Assembly: GCA_910588505.1 (NCBI GenBank)
Contig: CAJUPQ010000016.1
Span: 1 to 54,094 of the forward strand
From: an uncultured Hungatella sp.
GTDB taxonomy: Bacteria > Bacillota > Clostridia > Lachnospirales > Lachnospiraceae
Reading direction: 5' to 3'
Length of the DNA: 54,094 nucleotides
Shown here: in pieces, positions 25,145-33,432 of the stretch
Layout: each line of letters begins with the position of its first letter
How positions within the stretch are numbered: the stretch's first letter is position 1
Program-made: the position numbers and the translations under genes
The notes under the pieces: generated by a model
Database searches by the model: none
The model's input: the letters and a program-made list of their open reading frames with translations, nothing else
What the model was told of the DNA's origin: nothing

Positions 25145-25563
25145 AGACCTACCTGGCCTTGATCTTGCCGGCCATCGCCAGCCCTATGTATATTTTCCTG
25201 TTTCGCCAGAATTTCCTTGGAATTCCGGAGAGTATTGAGGAGGCGGCCAAGCTGGATGGGGCAAGCGCTCTGAGGATTTTTTTCCAGCTGATTATGCCTT
25301 TGGCCAAACCGATTTACGCCACGGTTACGATTCTGGTGTTTATCGCTTTGTGGAATGACTTTGTATGGCCGGTTATGGTCATTTCCGACACGTCAAAACA
25401 GACTATTCAGATGGCGTTAAGCAGCCTGTTCAGCATTTCCCCTGTGAATTATGGAAATGTTATGGCAGGGCTTACCATTGTGACGATTCCTGTGCTGGCA
25501 ATCTTTTTAGCGTTGCAGAAATATTATGTGGCGGGAATTGCCTCTACCAGGGCCAAGAACTGA
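25145..25563 (+). pseudogene. Sugar ABC transporter permease, C-terminal half
   Basis: The sequence from KTYLALILPAIASPMYIFLF onward matches the second half of MalG-type permeases. The EAA loop, EEAAKLDGASALRIFFQLIMP, contacts the ATPase in this family. Three membrane segments follow. Full members have about 270-280 residues; here only ~140 remain and no start is near. The frame before 25145 is not homologous. It is a 5'-truncated remnant, probably of the transporter that once served the next GH32-like gene. Confidence 0.75.
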
Positions 25564-25609
25564 TGGCAGATGAATGGAAGCTGAACGGAAACAGAATAAG
25601 GAGATGGAG

Positions 25610-27037
25610 ATGAATTTATTTTTTACGCCGAAAGATGCCAAAGCGGGGGACGTAATACCATTCTTTAATGAAGAGACAAAGGTGTTTGATAATTTTTATC
25701 TGAAACACTGGAACCCAGGCACTGCCAAGGAGGAGGATAAGCTGAGATGGCACCGGATCACCACAAGGGACCACCGCGCCTTTAGGGAAACGCCAGTCAA
25801 TATCTGTGGAGGTACAGGGTGTGTCGTTCGGTCAGGGGGAATGTACCATATGTTTTACTGCACCTTTGAGGATAAGCCTCAGGCTCAGTGGATCAGACAT
25901 GCCGTTAGCCGGGATTTGACTGACTGGAAGGAGATTTTGGAGGATAGATTCGGTCCGGACGGGGTTATTTACCGGATGACAGACTGGCGGGATCCCTTTG
26001 TCTTCTGGAATCAGGAGGAGGGGAAATGGTGGATGCTGGCAGCAGCCCGGGAGAACCGCCCTACAGAGCGCAACGGGTGTGTGGCGTTGTGTGTTTCCGA
26101 TGATCTTTCCAAATGGGAGTATGAGAAACCGCTGTATTCGCCGGGAATCTATCCTGCGGCAAATGAGTGCGCGGATTTGTTCCGGATGGGGGAGTGGTAT
26201 TATCTGGTGTATTCTAACTACTGCGACGGCTTTGGCACCTATTACCGGATGAGCAAGAGTCCCAGGGGGCCGTGGATACGTCCCAAAGAGGATACGTTTG
26301 ACGGAAGGGCTTTTTATGCGGGAAAAACAGTCAGCGACGGGGGCAGACGGTATATTTATGGATGGAATCCTACCAGGGGAGAAGATCCGTGGAAGTTTGA
26401 CCCAAGTAGGAATTATGGTAAGGACTATGCCTGCTGGAACTGGGGCGGCACGGTTATTGTCCACAAGCTGGTGCAGCATGAGGACGGCACCCTGGGGGTG
26501 TGTCCGGCGGACAGCGTGGCAGACGCCTTCGGCCCGGGGAGGAAGACCTGCTGGAAATCTCTGGGCGGGAACTGGAGACAAGACGGCGATACCATAACCT
26601 GCAGATCTGACGACGGATACGCATCGGTTCTGTGTGGGAAGCTGCCCCGCCAGGGCGTTGTGCGGGCGAAGATGAAATATGAGGGCAGTCCGGCACGGTT
26701 TGGCATGGCACTCCAGGTGGATGAAAGGTTTGATAAGGGATATTATCTTATGTTTGAGCCTGGTTATCAGAGAATCGAATTTCGTTCCGGGATGCGGATG
26801 TATGAAAGCGGCGGACAGATGTTTCCTTATGGAGTGGAAATGGAGCGGCCTATGAAGCTGGAGCCTGGAAGGGAGTATGGGCTGGAACTGTATATTGAGG
26901 ATACCATTGGGCTTTTGTATGTGGACCGTGACGTGGCTTTGGGGTTTCGTATGTATAATGAGAGGGATAAAAATCTGGGGTGGTTTGTGTTGGACGGGGG
27001 TATTGAGATTTGGGATGTGGAGATTGCGGGGGAGTAG
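25610..27037 (+). CDS. GH32-like glycosidase, second copy type
   Basis: The start was set at ATG 25610, 6 bases after AAGGAG; ATG 25604 is possible but too close to it. The 476-residue protein has a five-bladed-propeller GH32-like pattern. MYHMFYCTFEDKPQAQWIRH, TDWRDPFVFW (Asp128) and NECADLFRMG (Glu186) line up with the RDP and EC motifs. The usual WINDPNG nucleophile segment is not present in canonical form; an early Asp around PFFNEETKVFDNFY may replace it. The C-terminal sandwich is present (RMYESGGQ, LYIEDTIGLLYVD). No signal peptide is seen. It belongs with the truncated ABC permease and the broken LacI gene as a sugar-use cluster. A fructoside substrate is likely but unproven. Confidence 0.75.
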   Translation: MNLFFTPKDAKAGDVIPFFNEETKVFDNFYLKHWNPGTAKEEDKLRWHRITTRDHRAFRETPVNICGGTGCVVRSGGMYHMFYCTFEDKPQAQWIRHAVSRDLTDWKEILEDRFGPDGVIYRMTDWRDPFVFWNQEEGKWWMLAAARENRPTERNGCVALCVSDDLSKWEYEKPLYSPGIYPAANECADLFRMGEWYYLVYSNYCDGFGTYYRMSKSPRGPWIRPKEDTFDGRAFYAGKTVSDGGRRYIYGWNPTRGEDPWKFDPSRNYGKDYACWNWGGTVIVHKLVQHEDGTLGVCPADSVADAFGPGRKTCWKSLGGNWRQDGDTITCRSDDGYASVLCGKLPRQGVVRAKMKYEGSPARFGMALQVDERFDKGYYLMFEPGYQRIEFRSGMRMYESGGQMFPYGVEMERPMKLEPGREYGLELYIEDTIGLLYVDRDVALGFRMYNERDKNLGWFVLDGGIEIWDVEIAGE

Positions 27038-27057
27038 GAGGGGGATATATAATTGAG

Positions 27058-27254
27058 TGAGCAAAGGGGGCGGGGATTGTCGTGAGGCCAGTCAGAGAAG
27101 GGGAGATGTCCCGCCCGGGTTCAGATATGCCAAACATTCCGATGAGCCCTTAAAGCGGAAATCAGTCGGGTATCAGCCCTCCTGCTTTCCTGGTCTCATC
27201 TCCATGGCATAAATTCACCATCCCTGGCCTGCGACAATCCCCGCCCCTTGCTCA
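27058..27254. repeat. Foldback palindromic element between GH32-like and LacI genes
   Basis: Ends TGAGCAA (27058-27064) and TTGCTCA (27248-27254) continue inward as GGCGGGGATTGTCG and its complement, then AGGCCAG and its complement. The arms pair for about 33 bases with small bulges. It is ~197 bp without a gene. It resembles a MITE but differs from the pair at 5.2 and 19.2 kb. Confidence 0.65.
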
Positions 27255-27418
27255 TTAAACAATAACCAATAATCCATGTACATACATTCCTGTATCTGGC
27301 AATTCCTATATCTGCCAGTTCATATATCTGGCCAGGAAGCCATTGAATTTTAGAAAAATGATGGTATAATCTATGATACGATAAAAATCAATCATTTGAG
27401 TTTTTTGGAGTGTATATT

Positions 27419-28113
27419 ATGGCAACGATAAAAGATGTGGCGAATGATGCAGGTGTGGCGGTGGGAACTGTATCCAAAGTGTTAAACGGCCACCATGTCA
27501 GCGCGGAGAATAAGCGCAAGGTGGAGGAGTCCGTGGCGCGGCTGGGATATCAGATGAACTATTACGCCGGGGGCTGAAAACCCGGTATACGTATACAGTG
27601 GCTGTGCAGGAGCTGACTGCCAGAGGAAGCAGAAAGCTTCTGTTTATCCGTTCCGGTTCCTGCTTAAGCAGTGAGACTCTGAAACGGGGGGAGGGATTTG
27701 TGGCGGCATGTAAGGAGAGAGGGCTTACGTATGAGGTGATGGATTCCGGGGACGATGCAGGCGGCTTTAATGAGGAGGGCATTTACGATTATCTGCGTGA
27801 GCACATGATGAACGGGAAATTGGAGTTTGACGGGATCTATACCAGTACCGACGGCCTGGGGCTTGCGGTGCTGGAACAGATGCGGCGTCTGAATATCCAG
27901 GCACCAAAAGACGTGCAGCTGATCGGACATGACGGGTTGAGACATCTGAACCGGGGGGCGTACCTGCTTTCGTCTATCGCTCAGCCGGTGGAAGATATGG
28001 CGTGCGCAGCGGTGGAATCTGTGATACATCTGATTCGCAGGGAACCCGTGAAGGAGATGACAGTCCTTCCGGTGACGTTTGTGGAGGGCGGGACTACACG
28101 GATAATGGAATAG
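27419..28113 (+). pseudogene. LacI-family regulator with internal deletion
   Basis: ATG 27419 begins a good LacI DNA-binding domain (IKDVANDAGVAVGTVSKVL, NKRKVEESVARLGYQ) that stops at TGA 27575-27577. From about 27598 the frame continues with the sensor domain (RKLLFIRSGSCLSSETLKRG, DGIYTSTDGLGLAVLEQMRR, VQLIGHDGLRHLN, then VTFVEGGTT). About 90-100 residues between them are missing. The native gene would have ~330 codons. The order suggests it once controlled the ABC/GH32 cluster just upstream. Confidence 0.8.
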
Positions 28114-28149
28114 CAGGTTATTCCATCATCATTGGTTCGGGCATCATTC

Positions 28150-28325
28150 TAAAATGGCTTGCAAAATTTGAAAAACAGTTTGCAGCAGCAAAAAGCGCAG
28201 ACATAGACGGAGTTTCCGGAGCTACAGTAACCAGCAAAGGCGCGATGGCTGCAGTTCTCAATGCATTGGATCCGGAAGTGAATCCTTATGAAGAGCCAAA
28301 GGAGACAAAACCAGCGGCAGCAGAA
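28150..28325 (+). pseudogene. FMN-binding domain fragment
   Basis: The frame reads KFEKQFAAAKSADIDGVSGA then TVTSKGAMAAVLNALDP and a Pro/Glu/Lys/Ala-rich tail. SGATVTS is the FMN-attachment motif, and NAL is the usual end of RnfG/FMN-binding domains. No start or N-terminal part is present, so it is a fragment stuck to the end of the LacI remnant. Confidence 0.6.
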
Positions 28326-28379
28326 ACCGCCCCCCTTTTCCACAGCTGCTATGTTTACAGCCATGATTGACATATTTGA

Positions 28380-28960
28380 GTATATAATATTTTGAAGGCG
28401 GTGGCAACCTTAAAGATGTATGTTTTATCAGAGTTTATCATGATTCATGGATACCCTTTTAAAATGCCGATTCGATCGGAATTCTCTTACCCGTACCTTT
28501 CCAACCAGGTTCCCGGGCAGTTCCCAGGCGCATAGCTTTCCTCCCGGCTTATGGGATGCATGGATCATCCCGCCACGGCATAAGCCAAACATCACAATGG
28601 AAAGGTTCCCTCGTCACATGTTGGTTATCTGTTTCGTTCTGTTTATGTTTGTATTAAGACTAGTATAAATGATTTTAATTAGCTTTATGTTATTCTGTCG
28701 AAAGAACAGGTACATCACTATGCCTAAGATGTTTTATATCATAAAGTTATTTGAAATCACTTATACTAGTCCGTCCCAAGTTCACCAAACGTTCCTTCAG
28801 GGTTCAGCCCTGGGGGACTTTTTCTTTAGGCAGAATATAAGTCTGCTGCCCTTTCGGAAACTCATTCGAAGAGCTGAATCAATCATTGAGATTCCGAACG
28901 GTGTATGATATTCTATTCTATTACATAACTACGAAGATGGAAGAATATCAGTTGTCGGAT
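28380..28960. other. Non-coding debris between gene fragments
   Basis: No supportable gene is seen. The stretch holds the inverted repeat described at 28658-28771 and a small hairpin CAGGG-TTCAG-CCCTG (about 28798-28812) followed by TTTTT. Confidence 0.4.
28658..28771. repeat. Short inverted-repeat element
   Basis: GACTAGTATAA at 28658-28668 is repeated inverted at 28761-28771, and pairing continues inward (TGATTT) with two mismatches. The ~114-bp AT-rich stretch between has no gene. It could be a small non-autonomous element. Confidence 0.5.
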
Positions 28961-28973
28961 ATCTCTTCACCAG

Positions 28974-29207
28974 ATGCAGAAGTTATGCGAAAATCTGCAG
29001 CTTAAGATGGTTCCTGTTGAAGAGAAGAAGGAGGTATTTGAGTATGACAGTGTGGATGAGCTTTTGACAAGGGCAAAGGGAAAGTATGCTTCAGGTACGA
29101 ACAAGGAGGGCATTGTGATCCGTCCCGTGGAGCCGGTGTACTCAAAGACCATCGAAAGGCCCCTGTCCATGAAGATTTTGAATAATGATTATTTGTTGAA
29201 AGAATAG
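28974..29207 (+). pseudogene. RNA ligase (DRB0094/Rnl5-like), C-terminal fragment
   Basis: The frame reads LKMVPVEEKKEVFEYDSVDE, then TNKEGIVIRPVEPVYSKTI, then LSMKILNNDYLLKE. KEGIVIRP matches nucleotidyl-transferase motif IV, and SMK-(I/V)-LNN-x-YLLK matches motif V with the substrate lysine. Motif I with the AMP-accepting lysine is absent. Only ~75 of about 340 residues remain, so this is a 5'-truncated relic. Confidence 0.65.
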
Positions 29208-29378
29208 GGTATAGTTGGTAAAAGCTAGTGTAAGTTGAAAAACCAGTGTGATTATGTTAAACTTGGTAGCAGATATAAGCAGAATGAAAAAGGATAAGAC
29301 CCACCGATGCGCGGTAGAAGTGCTGCAAAACCATAAGAAATGATATAAAAAACCCGATTATCCCGGAGGAAAAGATCA

Positions 29379-30359
29379 ATGACAGTAAGTACGGCATATC
29401 TCTGTGAGGCCTGTGGTCAGGGAATCAGAATCTTAGAATACAGGAGCCTGGATGGTTTGGCCATCGTGCCGGAGAGTATTGACGGCAAAACCGTGATATC
29501 ACTGGCCCCCTACCTCTTTTCTATACATGAAAATTATAATGACGAACCCCATACCGGAGCCTTTTGGTGGTCTGCCGTGAAAGAAAGGGTATCCGTGGAA
29601 GAGATTAAGGACCTTCCGCAGGTAAAGGGGGATTTTCTGACAGAATTGCGGTTACCCTGTGGACTTAGACAGGTGGGAGCCTATGCATTGTACAACTGCG
29701 GCTGCCTGAAAAGGCTGGAATTGTACAGTACCACACTGGATTGGGGAACAGGAGTCTTTACTGGATGTGTAAACGTAAAGGAATTGGTGATCCATGCAGA
29801 TGAATCGGTCAGATCCTGCCTGAAAGAGATTTTGGCGGAGCTGAAACATACCCTGACAGTAACCTATGACGGAGCCGGGAAGGCCGTGCTGATCTTTCCG
29901 GAGTTTTTTGAGGAGGCCGTGGAAAACACTCCGGCCAGGATTCTGGTGACGGACACTCACGGCTGTGGGCAGAGATACCGGAACGCGTTTGTGCAGACCC
30001 AGTTTCAGTTTAAAGAATATGATCGCCTATTTCCACATGTCCAGGTTCAGGAACCGGAGGAGCTGGCGGTGAAGCTGGCTCTGGGACGGGTTATGAACCC
30101 TTACGGACTGGCAGGAGAGTACAGGGAGCGTTATATGGAGTATCTGACAGGACACAGGGTATCAGCAGCGTGCCAGGCAGCTCAAAGGGAGGAGTTAGAT
30201 ATCCTTGGATGGCTGTTAAGGGAGATTCCCTATGAGGAAAAGGATTTAAAAACAGTGATTGAGGCGGCGGGAAAGAGCGGGAGCATGGCTGCGGTCAGCC
30301 TGCTGATGGACAAAGCAAATATGGAGAGGAAAGGAAGGAGACGGCGGTTTTCGCTATAG
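29379..30359 (+). CDS. BspA-type leucine-rich-repeat-like protein
   Basis: This 326-residue protein has no signal peptide and is probably cytoplasmic. The N-terminal half resembles BspA/LRR_5 repeats: LDGLAIVPESIDGKTVISLA, FLTELRLPCGLRQVGAYALY, CGCLKRLELYSTTLDWGTGV and CVNVKELVIHA. These short strands would stack into a solenoid. The C-terminal ~90 residues are helical (LGRVMNPYGLAGEYRERYME, EELDILGWLLREIP, SMAAVSLLMDKAN) and look like ankyrin-like helix pairs. CCGGAGGAAAAG precedes the ATG. It is the first gene of a tight three-gene set with a VWA-type protein and a MoxR ATPase. A target-recognition role in that set is an inference. Confidence 0.65.
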   Translation: MTVSTAYLCEACGQGIRILEYRSLDGLAIVPESIDGKTVISLAPYLFSIHENYNDEPHTGAFWWSAVKERVSVEEIKDLPQVKGDFLTELRLPCGLRQVGAYALYNCGCLKRLELYSTTLDWGTGVFTGCVNVKELVIHADESVRSCLKEILAELKHTLTVTYDGAGKAVLIFPEFFEEAVENTPARILVTDTHGCGQRYRNAFVQTQFQFKEYDRLFPHVQVQEPEELAVKLALGRVMNPYGLAGEYRERYMEYLTGHRVSAACQAAQREELDILGWLLREIPYEEKDLKTVIEAAGKSGSMAAVSLLMDKANMERKGRRRRFSL

Positions 30360-30399
30360 TTTCTGAAGCCCGAAGATACAAGAAAGGAGAATCTATTCC

Positions 30400-31746
30400 A
30401 TGATTGATCCTACCAGACACAGGCAGCTGGAAGAACTGAATATGGTAAACCTTTGCACCCGGATACTCCACGATTCCAGAAATGAGCTGTACTTAAACAT
30501 GCATTTTCTGGACATTTCCCTCAGCAGCCTTGCCTTTGAGGCGGATCCGTCCATGAGAGGCGTGGGAACTGACGGGTATACTATTTACTACAATCCCGAT
30601 GATCTGTGTGTACTCTACCGCAGAGGCCGCGTTTATGTAAACCGGGCGTATCTCCATATGATCTTCCACTGTCTTTTCTGCCATCTGGATACTAGGGGGA
30701 AGCGGGCGGGGGAGTACTGGAATCTGGCCTGCGACATTGCCATGGAATCCGTCATAGACGGGCTGTACAAAAAATGTGTACATGTGGCGCCCACACCCTT
30801 TCGCAGGGAGACCTATCTGCGCCTTGGAAAGAAAATGAAGGTGCTGACTGCAGAGGGGATCTATAAGGCGCTGCAGGAGATGAATCTGTCAGAGCGGCAG
30901 TATGGCCGGCTGGCTGCGGAGTTTTATGTGGACAGCCACAAGAAATGGGAGGAGGATCAGCCGCCCGGGATACCAATGACTGTACCGCGGCAGGACAGGT
31001 GGAAGGATAACCGGGAGAAGATGCAGACGGAGATGGAATCCGGCGACCGGGACCGTTCCGGCCAGGATGAGGAGAAAAAACTTCTTGAACAGGTTCAGGT
31101 GGAAAACAGGGAGCGGTATGACTATAAGCGGTTTCTGAGACGGTTTGCGGTTATGAAAGAGGAGATGCAGGCGGATGATGATTCCTTTGACTACATTTAT
31201 TATACCTATGGGCTGAACAAGTACGGGAATATGCCTCTCATAGAGCCTTTGGAGTCAAAGGAAGTGCATCGGATCGAGGATTTTGCGCTGGTCATCGACA
31301 CGTCCATGTCCTGCTCCGGGGAGCTTACGAGGCGGTTTTTGGAGGAGACTTACAGTGTCCTTGGGGAGAGCGAAAGCTATTTCAGAAAGATCAATGTCCA
31401 TATTATCCAGTGCGACGACCAGGTCAGGTCCGACGTGGTCATAAGGAACAGGGAGCAGATGGAAGATTACATGAAACACTTTGCGGTGACAGGCGGCGGG
31501 GGAACGGATTTCAGGCCTGCCTTTGAGTACGTGGACAGTTTGAGAAAGCAGGGGCAGTTTACAAAGCTTCGGGGACTTTTATATTTTACGGACGGAAAGG
31601 GGATCTATCCGGTGAAGATGCCTCCCTATGACACGGCTTTTGTGTTTGTGCAGGACCAGTATGAGGATGTGTCGGTTCCGCCCTGGGCCATAAAGCTGAT
31701 CCTGGAGCCGGAACATTGGAGCGATGAAGGAGGAGAAGAGGCATGA
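30400..31746 (+). CDS. DUF2201-type VWA/metallopeptidase-like protein
   Basis: This 448-residue protein combines an N-terminal metallopeptidase-like part with a C-terminal VWA-like domain, as in the DUF2201 family. In the first part YLHMIFHCLFCHLDT and WNLACDIAMESVIDGLY stand where HExxH-type helices lie in relatives; the classic Glu is not obvious. A charged linker is at ~200-245. The VWA-like domain (~295-440) begins DFALVIDTSMSCSGEL (MIDAS-like D-x-S-x-S), followed by TGGGGTDFRPAFEYV and LLYFTDGKG. The AAGAAAGGAG site precedes the ATG. Its TGA overlaps the start of the MoxR gene (ATGA), so the pair are coupled and probably work together, as in RavA-ViaA. Confidence 0.8.
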   Translation: MIDPTRHRQLEELNMVNLCTRILHDSRNELYLNMHFLDISLSSLAFEADPSMRGVGTDGYTIYYNPDDLCVLYRRGRVYVNRAYLHMIFHCLFCHLDTRGKRAGEYWNLACDIAMESVIDGLYKKCVHVAPTPFRRETYLRLGKKMKVLTAEGIYKALQEMNLSERQYGRLAAEFYVDSHKKWEEDQPPGIPMTVPRQDRWKDNREKMQTEMESGDRDRSGQDEEKKLLEQVQVENRERYDYKRFLRRFAVMKEEMQADDDSFDYIYYTYGLNKYGNMPLIEPLESKEVHRIEDFALVIDTSMSCSGELTRRFLEETYSVLGESESYFRKINVHIIQCDDQVRSDVVIRNREQMEDYMKHFAVTGGGGTDFRPAFEYVDSLRKQGQFTKLRGLLYFTDGKGIYPVKMPPYDTAFVFVQDQYEDVSVPPWAIKLILEPEHWSDEGGEEA

Positions 31747-33281
31747 ACATTAAGAGAGCCAAGGAAGAGATAAAAAATACCATCGAGGCGTATCTGCTGC
31801 GGGACCGGTACGGGGCCTACGAGATTCCTCCCATCAGGCAGAGGCCGGTTCTTCTCATCGGACCTCCGGGGGTGGGTAAGACTCAGATCATGGAGCAGAT
31901 CTCCCAGGAGTGCCGCATCGGCCTGGTTTCTTACACTATCACCCACCACACCAGGCAGAGCGCCATCGGCCTGCCTTTTATCCAGGACAGGATCTACGAT
32001 TCCAGGCGGTGCTCTGTGACCGAGTACACCATGAGCGAGATTGTGGCGTCCATCTACGACAAGATCGCGGATACGGGGCTTTCGGAGGGGATTCTGTTTA
32101 TTGACGAAATCAACTGTGTGTCAGAGACTTTGGCTCCCACCATGCTTCAGTTTCTCCAGTGCAAGACCTTTGGCAATCACAGCATTCCTCAGGGGTGGAT
32201 CATCGTGGCGGCGGGCAACCCGCCGGAGTACAACAAGTCGGTGCGGGAGTTTGACATCGTTACTCTGGACAGGATCAAGATGATCCCTGTGGAGGCGGAT
32301 TTCGGGGTGTGGAGGGAGTATGCCCAGCAGGTACACATCCATCCGGCTGTTATCTCCTACCTGGATGTGAAGAAACAGAATTTCTGCCGGATTGAGACCA
32401 ACGTGGACGGGAAGCTGTTTGCCACGCCCAGAGGGTGGGAGGACTTGTCCAGGCTGATAGAAGTCTATGAGAAGCTTCACAAAACCGTGGATCGGGAAGT
32501 TGTGTTCCAGTATATCCAATATCCGCTGATCGCAAAGGATTTTGCCAATTACCTGGAGCTTTACTACAAGTATGAGAAGGATTATCAGGTGGAGGCAATC
32601 CTGGACGGACAGGTGAAGGAGGCTGTCTACAGCCGGCTGGAGCGGGCTCCTTTTGATGAGCGGATGAGCGTTATAAGCCTTGTGCTGGCGGCGCTGAACA
32701 GCGGGTTTCAGAGTCTGCAGGAAAAGGGGCGGCGGCTGGAGCGGCTGGAGAAGATCTTCAGGCGGTTAAAGCCAAAGGGGATGAAGGGGACGGATGCAGG
32801 CGGGGAAGACGCCGGCAGGACGGAGTATGATTCTCCGGCCGAGTATCTGGCAGGGCTTACAGCCGGGATGCAGGCAGAGCGGAAATATAAGCTGGAGTCA
32901 AAGCTTCTTAGCCGGAAGGAGGATTATCTGTACCAGGATGTGACAGCTGTTCTTGAAAAGGTCCTCCAGGTCATAAAAGCGGAGAGCCGTCAGACGGAAG
33001 AGGAAGTGTGGGAGAAGGTATCGGAGATTTTCGATGCGGAAAATGAGGCCTATGAGGTTCTGTTTGAGCTTTGCGGCGGCAGATTGGAGCATGCGTTTGA
33101 TTTTATGGAGGCGGCTTTTGGCAGCGGCCAGGAGATGGTGGTGTTTGTTACAGGGCTGAATACCGGATTTTACAGTGTGGACTTTTTGCAGGAGTATGAG
33201 TGTCAGAGATATTATCAGTACAATAAGATGCTTCTGTTTGACGACAGGGAGCGGGAAATCCTGAAACAGATGGAATCTTAA
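31743..33281 (+). CDS. MoxR-type AAA+ ATPase
   Basis: The 512-residue protein has an N-terminal AAA+ module: Walker A in LLIGPPGVGKTQIMEQ, Walker B in GILFIDEINCVSE, sensor 1 near IIVAAGNPPEYN, and the lid with LFATPRGWEDLSRLIEVYEK. This form is MoxR-like. A C-terminal ~200-residue helical extension (ERLEKIFRRLKPKG..., YKLESKLLSRKEDYLYQD) is not part of the core. MoxR ATPases remodel partner complexes together with VWA proteins; the partner is almost surely the overlapping gene just upstream. What the complex acts on is unknown; the BspA-type protein is a candidate adaptor. The gene ends 11 bases before the promoter of the His/Cys-repeat gene. Confidence 0.85.
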   Translation: MNIKRAKEEIKNTIEAYLLRDRYGAYEIPPIRQRPVLLIGPPGVGKTQIMEQISQECRIGLVSYTITHHTRQSAIGLPFIQDRIYDSRRCSVTEYTMSEIVASIYDKIADTGLSEGILFIDEINCVSETLAPTMLQFLQCKTFGNHSIPQGWIIVAAGNPPEYNKSVREFDIVTLDRIKMIPVEADFGVWREYAQQVHIHPAVISYLDVKKQNFCRIETNVDGKLFATPRGWEDLSRLIEVYEKLHKTVDREVVFQYIQYPLIAKDFANYLELYYKYEKDYQVEAILDGQVKEAVYSRLERAPFDERMSVISLVLAALNSGFQSLQEKGRRLERLEKIFRRLKPKGMKGTDAGGEDAGRTEYDSPAEYLAGLTAGMQAERKYKLESKLLSRKEDYLYQDVTAVLEKVLQVIKAESRQTEEEVWEKVSEIFDAENEAYEVLFELCGGRLEHAFDFMEAAFGSGQEMVVFVTGLNTGFYSVDFLQEYECQRYYQYNKMLLFDDREREILKQMES

Positions 33282-33292
33282 GGAAAAAGATA

Positions 33293-33320
33293 TTGCTTTT
33301 TATTTTATAATCGATATAAT
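33293..33320 (+). promoter_or_regulatory. Promoter of the His/Cys-repeat gene
   Basis: TTGCTT (33293-33298), a 16-base spacer and a perfect TATAAT (33315-33320) make a good promoter. The transcript would start near 33327 and have a ~105-base leader. Confidence 0.65.
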
Positions 33321-33334
33321 GAAGATATAACTAA

Positions 33335-33423
33335 AGGGTACACCGTAATGCAGGCTCCTTGGGAGCAGGGACGCTTCGTGTCACAAGGTATACCCTGAAA
33401 CACGTTCAATAATATCAGGGGGA
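33335..33423 (+). promoter_or_regulatory. Structured leader, riboswitch-like, controlling the ribosome binding site
   Basis: The outer stem AGGGTACACC (33335-33344) with GGTATACCCT (33387-33396) closes two hairpins: GCTCC/GGAGC (33354-33366, loop TTG) and GACGC/GTGTC (33370-33382, loop TTC). This gives a three-way junction. CCCTGA (33393-33398), which overlaps the outer stem, can instead pair with TCAGGG (33415-33420). That pairing would hide the ribosome binding site AGGGGGA (33417-33423) of the gene at 33433. The two folds exclude each other, as in riboswitches acting on translation. No known riboswitch class was recognised. Confidence 0.5.
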
Positions 33424-33432
33424 TTTTTTATC

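Noticed and set aside
25832..27064. Long minus-strand frame of 410 codons opposite the GH32-like gene
   Set aside because: It is a shadow of the real plus-strand gene, which has family motifs and a ribosome binding site. The minus frame has none.
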